A stretch of 10,290 nucleotides of DNA from positions 1 through 10,290 of the forward strand of contig JAKJDB010000046.1 of the NCBI GenBank assembly GCA_022706175.1, given 5' to 3'. Of the stretch, positions 5,937-10,290 are shown one piece after another. Source of the stretch: Candidatus Zhuqueibacterota bacterium (lineage in GTDB: Bacteria; KSB1; UBA2214). Under the pieces are notes generated by a model, which ran no database searches, was not told the DNA's origin, and worked only from the letters and a program-made list of their open reading frames with translations. Both the position numbers and the translations under genes were made by a program. The stretch's first letter is position 1. Each line of letters starts with the position of its first letter.

Positions 5937-7217
5937 ATGAAAATGAGAATTTCCTTTTTGACATTGGGCTGCCGCTTGAACCAGGCGGAAACCGCGATTC
6001 TGCAGCAGCAATGCAGCGGACAGGGGTGGACTGTGGTGCATGCGGACGAACCCGCGGATGTAGCGGTCATCAACACCTGTACGGTCACTGCCCACGGCGA
6101 CACTGATACGCGCCGGCTGATCCATCGTTTGCTGCGGATTAATCGCGACACCCGAATCGCACTGGTGGGATGCCAATCACAAGTTCAGAGCGAGGAGCTG
6201 GCCGCACTCCCCGGGGTGCACTGGGTCATCGGCACTGGCGCCAAAATGGATCTGGCGAATATTCTTCGCCGCGACACCTCGGCAGGGCCGGTGGTGGTGG
6301 TGCCGGAGATCGCGACCGACAGCTTTACCATCGCCGTGGCCGGCGTGGATCCCAACCGTACGCGCGCGCATTTAAAAATACAGGATGGATGCGATTTTTT
6401 TTGCAGCTATTGTGAAATCCCCTATGCGCGCGGACATGCGCGCAGCCGGGATTTCGACGACCTGCTGAGGGAGGCGAAGCAGCTGGCAGTCGCCGGTCAT
6501 CGCGAGCTGGTGCTGACCGGCATCAACATCGGTTTGTACGCGCATCAGGGCCGCACCCTGGCAGATGTGGTGCAGGCGTTGCAGGCCATCCCCGAGGTGC
6601 TGCGCATTCGTATCTCTTCCATCGAGGCCACCACGCTGGGCGATGAATTGCTCACCTTGATGAGCAACGGCAAACTGTGCCGGTTTCTCCATCTCCCTCT
6701 GCAGAGCGGCAGCGATGAAATCCTTCACGCCATGCACCGCCGCTACACCGTGGCGGAGTATGATGCGTTCGTACAGAGGGCCGTGGACGCGGTTCCGGGG
6801 CTGTGCCTGGGCGCTGATGTGCTGGTGGGCTTTCCCGGCGAAAGCGATCAGCACTTTGCCGAAACCCTTGACTATCTGCAGCGTTCCGGCCACAGCTATT
6901 TTCATGTGTTCAGCTATTCGGACCGCCGGCATAACCTGAGTCGGAATTTTCCCGGCAAAGTGCCGCAAGCCGTGATTGAAAAACGCAGCCGTATTCTGCG
7001 CGAACTGAGCGCACAAAAACGCCGGCGGTTTCTGGAGCGCAACCTCGGCAGGACTGAGCACGTTCTCTTTGAGGGTCGGAAACGGGGGTGGTGGACCGGC
7101 GTGACCGACACCTACATTCGAGTGCGGGTGGCGTCTGATCGCGATCTGCACCATGCCTGGCTGCCGGTGGCGCTCACCGCTGTCGAGGATCAACAGATGA
7201 TCGGTCGTTTACTATGA
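5937..7217 (+). CDS. mtaB: tRNA t6A37 methylthiotransferase MtaB
   Basis: A cytoplasmic radical-SAM enzyme that adds a methylthio group to t6A at position 37 of tRNAs reading ANN codons. Numbered from 5937, the N-terminal UPF0004 domain starts with TLGCRLNQAE, and its three cluster cysteines are C12, C48 and C79. The radical-SAM cluster is CDFFCSYC (C152, C156, C159), followed by EIPYARG. HLPLQSGSDE at 252-261 and the C-terminal TRAM region (from about 365) are present. TLGCRLNQ identifies MtaB rather than MiaB (TYGCQMN). At 426 residues it has normal length. Two oddities: the usual R-x-GT-x-A segment after the FSYS strand reads RRHNLS, and no Shine-Dalgarno precedes the start. ATG 5943 (MRISFLTLGC) fits the family N-terminus as well as 5937 and coincides with the predicted transcription start. 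The stop overlaps the miaB start (ATGA). Confidence 0.92.
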   Translation: MKMRISFLTLGCRLNQAETAILQQQCSGQGWTVVHADEPADVAVINTCTVTAHGDTDTRRLIHRLLRINRDTRIALVGCQSQVQSEELAALPGVHWVIGTGAKMDLANILRRDTSAGPVVVVPEIATDSFTIAVAGVDPNRTRAHLKIQDGCDFFCSYCEIPYARGHARSRDFDDLLREAKQLAVAGHRELVLTGINIGLYAHQGRTLADVVQALQAIPEVLRIRISSIEATTLGDELLTLMSNGKLCRFLHLPLQSGSDEILHAMHRRYTVAEYDAFVQRAVDAVPGLCLGADVLVGFPGESDQHFAETLDYLQRSGHSYFHVFSYSDRRHNLSRNFPGKVPQAVIEKRSRILRELSAQKRRRFLERNLGRTEHVLFEGRKRGWWTGVTDTYIRVRVASDRDLHHAWLPVALTAVEDQQMIGRLL

Positions 7218-8578
7218 AAGTCTATATAGAAACCTATGGCTGTCAGATGAATGAATATGACAGCGAGCTCGTCCAAAGCATTTTGTTCGCTGACGGCTTT
7301 CAGGAGGTCAGCGACGTGCAGAAAGCGGACGTTTTGTTGATGAACACCTGCGCGGTGCGCGAGCATGCCAGCCACCGTGTGCTGGCGCGCATCGGCGAAA
7401 TCCGTCACAACCGGTCCGGCGCGCCGCTGTTGATCGGCGTGCTCGGCTGCATGGCCAGCGGATTGAAACAGAAATTGCTCGATGCTCCCAACTCTCCCAT
7501 TGATTTTCTCGCCGGGCCGGACAGCTATCGCCGACTGCCCGATCTGATACGGCAGGCAAGCCGAAAGAAACAACAGCTCCATGACGTCCTGTTGTCTAAA
7601 ACTGAAACGTATGAGGATATTTATCCGCAGCGCCGGCCGGGGGTGAACGCCTGGATCGCGATCATGCGCGGGTGCAATAATTTCTGTTCGTTCTGCGTGG
7701 TGCCCTACAGCCGTGGCCGTGAGCGCAGCCGATCCGTTGCCGGCATTCTAGCTGAAACGCGCCGGCTCGTGGCTGAGGGCTATCCGCAGGTGACGCTGTT
7801 GGGGCAGAACGTCAACTCGTATCGCTCTCAGGGGATCGACTTCGCCGGTCTGCTGGAGCAGGTCAGCGCCGTGACGGGAGTGCGGCGGATCCGTTTCACC
7901 TCTCCGCATCCCAAGGATTTTCCCCGGGCTTTGCTGCGCATCATGAGAGATAATCCGGCGGTTTGCAAGCACATCCATCTGCCGCTGCAAGCGGGCAACG
8001 ATCGCGTTCTCTCCCTGATGCGACGGACCTATGGCAAACGGCAATTCCTCGATCTCTCGGCAGAGATTCGGGAGGCAGTGCCCGGCGTGGTTTTGACTAC
8101 GGACGTGATCGTCGGTTTTCCCACCGAGACCGACGCCGAGTTCGACGACACGGTGGAGGTGATGGAGACCGTGCGTTTTGACTCTTCTTTTATTTTCAAG
8201 TATTCCGAACGCCCAGGCACACTGGCGGCGAAAAAATACCCGGACGATGTGAGCGAAGAAGTCAAGACTCGGCGAATCGTGCGATTGAACAACCTGCAGA
8301 AGGAGATCTCGTTGGAGCGCCATCAACAGCGCATCGGTTCGGTGGAGACGGTTTTGATCGAACGCCTGGGCAGCAAAAAATCGGCTGAAGAGGTTCAGGG
8401 ACGGACCGACGGCAATCTGCTGGTGATTCTTCCCGCCGGCGCCGGTCGGCCGGGCGAATTCATTCAAGCGCGCATCACTGAGGCCACCGCCCATGTGCTC
8501 AAGGGCGTGGTGGAACCTTCCACCGCCGGGCCGCCAGCAGACCAGAAAGGAACAAGCTATACTTTTATCGATGGATGA
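7214..8578 (+). CDS. miaB: tRNA i6A37 methylthiotransferase MiaB
   Basis: A cytoplasmic radical-SAM enzyme that converts i6A37 to ms2i6A37 in tRNAs reading UNN codons, using two iron-sulfur clusters and two SAM. The N-terminal cluster cysteines are C10 (ETYGCQMNEYDSE), C46 (MNTCAVRE) and C79 (LGCMA). The radical-SAM cysteines are C154, C158 and C161 in GCNNFCSFC, followed by VVPYSRGRERSR. LLGQNVNSY at about 195-203 and TSPHPKDF at 229-236 are MiaB-specific. The R-PGT-LA segment is intact here (about 333-338), unlike in the MtaB copy. The TRAM domain fills about 375-435. A short polar tail ends in TFIDG. Length, 454 residues, is typical. Its ATG overlaps the mtaB stop by four bases, so translational coupling is expected. 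It depends on an i6A maker (MiaA), which is not in this window. Confidence 0.96.
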   Translation: MKVYIETYGCQMNEYDSELVQSILFADGFQEVSDVQKADVLLMNTCAVREHASHRVLARIGEIRHNRSGAPLLIGVLGCMASGLKQKLLDAPNSPIDFLAGPDSYRRLPDLIRQASRKKQQLHDVLLSKTETYEDIYPQRRPGVNAWIAIMRGCNNFCSFCVVPYSRGRERSRSVAGILAETRRLVAEGYPQVTLLGQNVNSYRSQGIDFAGLLEQVSAVTGVRRIRFTSPHPKDFPRALLRIMRDNPAVCKHIHLPLQAGNDRVLSLMRRTYGKRQFLDLSAEIREAVPGVVLTTDVIVGFPTETDAEFDDTVEVMETVRFDSSFIFKYSERPGTLAAKKYPDDVSEEVKTRRIVRLNNLQKEISLERHQQRIGSVETVLIERLGSKKSAEEVQGRTDGNLLVILPAGAGRPGEFIQARITEATAHVLKGVVEPSTAGPPADQKGTSYTFIDG

Positions 8579-8580
8579 TG

Positions 8581-8587
8581 AGAGGAA
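8581..8587 (+). promoter_or_regulatory. Ribosome binding site that fixes the dipeptidase start
   Basis: AGAGGAA lies about 10 bases before ATG 8598. The in-frame ATG at 8571, inside the end of miaB, has no such site at a usable distance. The 8598 start also places a signal peptide at the very N-terminus. Confidence 0.5.
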
Positions 8588-8597
8588 GCAAAGATCC

Positions 8598-9713
8598 ATG
8601 CTCAAGACCCGTCTGCTGCATTTCATGTTGGCCATTCCCCTGCTGTTGCAGGCCCAGGTGGATCGCCTGCAGAGCCTCAAGGTGCATCGCTCCCTGTTGA
8701 CGATCGACACCCACTGCGACACGCCGTTGCGTCTGTCCGATCCGGCCTGGGATATATCGGTGCGCCATCAGGGCGGCGACCGCGCCGGCGGCAAGGTTGA
8801 TCTGCCGCGCATGGCCGACGGCAATCTCGACGCCTCGTTCTTCGCGGTGTTTGTCGGCCAGCGTCCGCTCACCCAGGAGAATTATCAGCTGGCCCGGGCG
8901 AAAGCCGACGCGTTGTTGGGTCAAGTGCATGGGGTTATTCTGGATCATGGCGAGCGGGTCTCTCTGGCGACCCACTCTCAGCATGCCCGTGACAACGAAG
9001 CGATGGGCAAGCTGTCCATTTACATCGGCCTGGAGAACGGATTTCCTCTGGCCGAAGAGGTGAGCGCCATCGGCCGGTATTATCAGCAGGGCGTGCGCTA
9101 TATCACCCTGTGCCATTCCACCCATAATCAGGTGTGCGATTCGTCCACCGATCCCCTTGGCGCTGTGTACCACGGCCTGTCCGCTTTCGGCGAAAAGGCG
9201 GTGCGGGAGATGAATCGTCTGGGCATGATCGTCGATGTCTCGCATGCGTCGGATGAGACTTTTTACGACGTGGTGGAGCTTTCCAGTGCGCCGATCATCG
9301 CCAGCCACTCCTGCTGCCGGGCGTTGTGCGATCATCCGCGCAATCTCAGCGATGACATGATCCGCAAGCTGGCGGAAAAGGGCGGCGTGCTGCAGATGTG
9401 CATTCTCTCCGATTACGTTGTTCCGCGGTCGACCGGCCGGCGCGCCTCAGTGCGCGACGTAGTGGATCATATCGATCATGTGGTGGCGCTGGTGGGCGAA
9501 GAGTATGTGGGCATTGGCACGGATTTCGACGGGGGAGGAGGAGTGATCGATTGCAACGATGTGAGCGAATTGCCCAACCTGACTTACGAGATGATGCGGC
9601 GCGGCTATTCGGAACAGACGCTGCGCAAAATCTGGGGCGAGAATTTTTTACGGGTATTCAGCCGGGTCGAAGCCAATGCGGCGGTGGAGCTGAAGGGGCG
9701 GTCAGACGAATGA
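8598..9713 (+). CDS. Secreted membrane dipeptidase family (M19) zinc dipeptidase
   Basis: A 371-residue zinc dipeptidase of peptidase family M19 (renal dipeptidase type), which hydrolyses dipeptides. From ATG 8598 a signal peptide (KTRLLHFMLAIPLLLQA) precedes the barrel, so it should act in the periplasm or on the cell surface. All binuclear zinc ligands are visible: His39 and Asp41 (DTHCDTP), bridging Glu146 (GLENG), His216 (DVSHAS) and His237 (ASHSCCRA). Asp309 (GIGTDFDG) and the substrate-binding His173 (LCHSTHNQ) are also present, so the enzyme looks active. An in-frame extension to 8571 or 8493 would overlap miaB and bury the signal peptide, so I prefer 8598. It lies 19 bases after miaB, in the same operon. 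Its substrate, perhaps peptidoglycan or nutrient dipeptides, is not evident. Confidence 0.93.
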   Translation: MLKTRLLHFMLAIPLLLQAQVDRLQSLKVHRSLLTIDTHCDTPLRLSDPAWDISVRHQGGDRAGGKVDLPRMADGNLDASFFAVFVGQRPLTQENYQLARAKADALLGQVHGVILDHGERVSLATHSQHARDNEAMGKLSIYIGLENGFPLAEEVSAIGRYYQQGVRYITLCHSTHNQVCDSSTDPLGAVYHGLSAFGEKAVREMNRLGMIVDVSHASDETFYDVVELSSAPIIASHSCCRALCDHPRNLSDDMIRKLAEKGGVLQMCILSDYVVPRSTGRRASVRDVVDHIDHVVALVGEEYVGIGTDFDGGGGVIDCNDVSELPNLTYEMMRRGYSEQTLRKIWGENFLRVFSRVEANAAVELKGRSDE

Positions 9714-9729
9714 GTGGATGGCTGGCTGC

Positions 9730-10290
9730 ATGATCAAGGTTTTAAATATCATCCGTCGGTCGTCCCTGATCGGCGTTTTGGGGGGTGTGCTTCTGGCAGC
9801 CGCATCGCTGTCATCGGCAGCGGAGGAGTACCGGCTTTCCGCCCTCACCTTCACGGGCAATCACTCCTTTTCCTATCGGGCGCTGTCCGAGCAGATGATC
9901 ACACGAGTCCCATCCCCCTGGAAACGGCTGCTGCTGGGCAAATCCGCCGAGTACAGCGAGCTGTTGCTGCAACAGGATGTGAAAACCCTCACCGCCTTTT
10001 ATCAGCGCGAGGGTTTCATCGATGTGCTGATCAATCGCGAGCTGGCGTTCAATGACCGCGATCAGACCGTTGCCGTGAACCTCGTCATTCAGGAAGGCAA
10101 ACCCGTATCGCTCGGTCGCATTGAACATCATTTTGCCCATGACTCCAGCAGCCGTCCGTATCTGGATAAGGTTTTCCGTGAGGAAAGGGGCAAGCTGGCA
10201 GTGAGCCGCGGTCAGCGGTTCCGCGATGAGGCGATTCAGCAGGACAAAACCGCCCTGACCGCCGCGCTGTCCAACAACGGTTATCTGTAT
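9730..10290 (+). CDS. POTRA-containing outer-membrane assembly protein (Omp85/BamA-like), 5' part
   Basis: Open to the right edge; 187 residues are visible. A signal peptide (about 1-31, ending LSSAAEEY) is followed by a first POTRA-like repeat at about 35-123: strand 'YRLSALTFTGNHSFS', helices with 'LLLQQDVKTLTAFYQREGF', then strands 'IDVLINREL' and 'VAVNLVIQEGKPV'. A second repeat starts at about 127 (SLGRIEHHF) with a helix 'DKTALTAALSNNGYLY'. The strand-helix-YxxxGY-strand pattern and 'EGKPVSLG' are typical of Omp85 proteins such as BamA, TamA or FhaC-type transporters. The barrel lies outside the window, so the subfamily is open. ATG 9718, in frame and four bases after the dipeptidase stop, is an alternative start (MAGCMIKV). 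Neither start has a strong Shine-Dalgarno. The tight spacing puts it in the dipeptidase operon. Confidence 0.75.
   Translation, partial: MIKVLNIIRRSSLIGVLGGVLLAAASLSSAAEEYRLSALTFTGNHSFSYRALSEQMITRVPSPWKRLLLGKSAEYSELLLQQDVKTLTAFYQREGFIDVLINRELAFNDRDQTVAVNLVIQEGKPVSLGRIEHHFAHDSSSRPYLDKVFREERGKLAVSRGQRFRDEAIQQDKTALTAALSNNGYLY

Noticed and set aside
6372..7193. A 273-codon minus-strand open frame opposite mtaB
   Set aside because: Antisense shadow of a conserved radical-SAM gene.
8493..8597. N-terminal extension of the dipeptidase into miaB
   Set aside because: The extension would precede the signal peptide and overlaps the conserved end of miaB; the ATG at 8598 has a better ribosome binding site.
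7748..8722. A 324-codon minus-strand open frame across miaB and the dipeptidase start
   Set aside because: It crosses two real genes antisense, has no domain and no Shine-Dalgarno.
9714..10055. A 113-codon + strand open frame after the dipeptidase
   Set aside because: Out of frame with the POTRA-type protein, which has a signal peptide and repeat structure over the same bases; the alternative translation is Pro/Arg/Gly-rich with no features.

Overview
The window comes from a GC-rich Gram-negative bacterium. The evidence for a diderm is a POTRA/Omp85-type outer-membrane assembly protein at the right edge and several exported proteins, two with twin-arginine (Tat) signals. The gene content (Tat-exported Gfo/Idh/MocA oxidoreductase, GxGYxYP protein, ceramidase-like protein, paired MtaB/MiaB) would suit the FCB group or a neighbouring candidate phylum such as KSB1 or Calditrichota. 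That placement is inference from protein style, not a demonstrated assignment.

Layout. (1) Bases 1-164 are the 3' end of a + strand gene, probably an aldo/keto reductase, followed by a hairpin-rich convergent gap (165-375). (2) Bases 376-5785 hold three minus-strand genes, read in the order ceramidase-like membrane-anchored hydrolase, Tat-exported Gfo/Idh/MocA oxidoreductase, Tat-exported GxGYxYP protein. The first two are 50 bp apart. The last two are separated by 221 bp carrying two strong tandem hairpins. (3) Bases 5786-5936 are an AT-rich divergent promoter region with an imperfect 20-bp direct repeat. (4) From 5937 to the right edge runs a tight + strand operon: mtaB and miaB (ATGA overlap), a secreted M19 zinc dipeptidase, and the start of a POTRA-repeat outer-membrane protein that runs off the window.

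How the genes may work together. The minus-strand group looks like a small extracytoplasmic catabolic module. A Tat-exported, nucleotide-binding Gfo/Idh/MocA enzyme could oxidise or cleave a sugar or glycoside, next to an uncharacterised putative glycoside hydrolase-like protein and an uncharacterised ceramidase-fold hydrolase. The substrate cannot be read from the sequence. The + strand operon joins two tRNA A37 methylthiotransferases, MtaB for t6A-type and MiaB for i6A-type tRNAs, to cell-envelope genes.

Most of the window is recognisable. The less explained parts are the exported oxidoreductase/GxGYxYP/ceramidase-like group, its structured intergenic RNA, and the promoter region with a possibly leaderless mtaB. 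I see no CRISPR array, tRNA, rRNA, insertion sequence, phage gene or obvious defence system.
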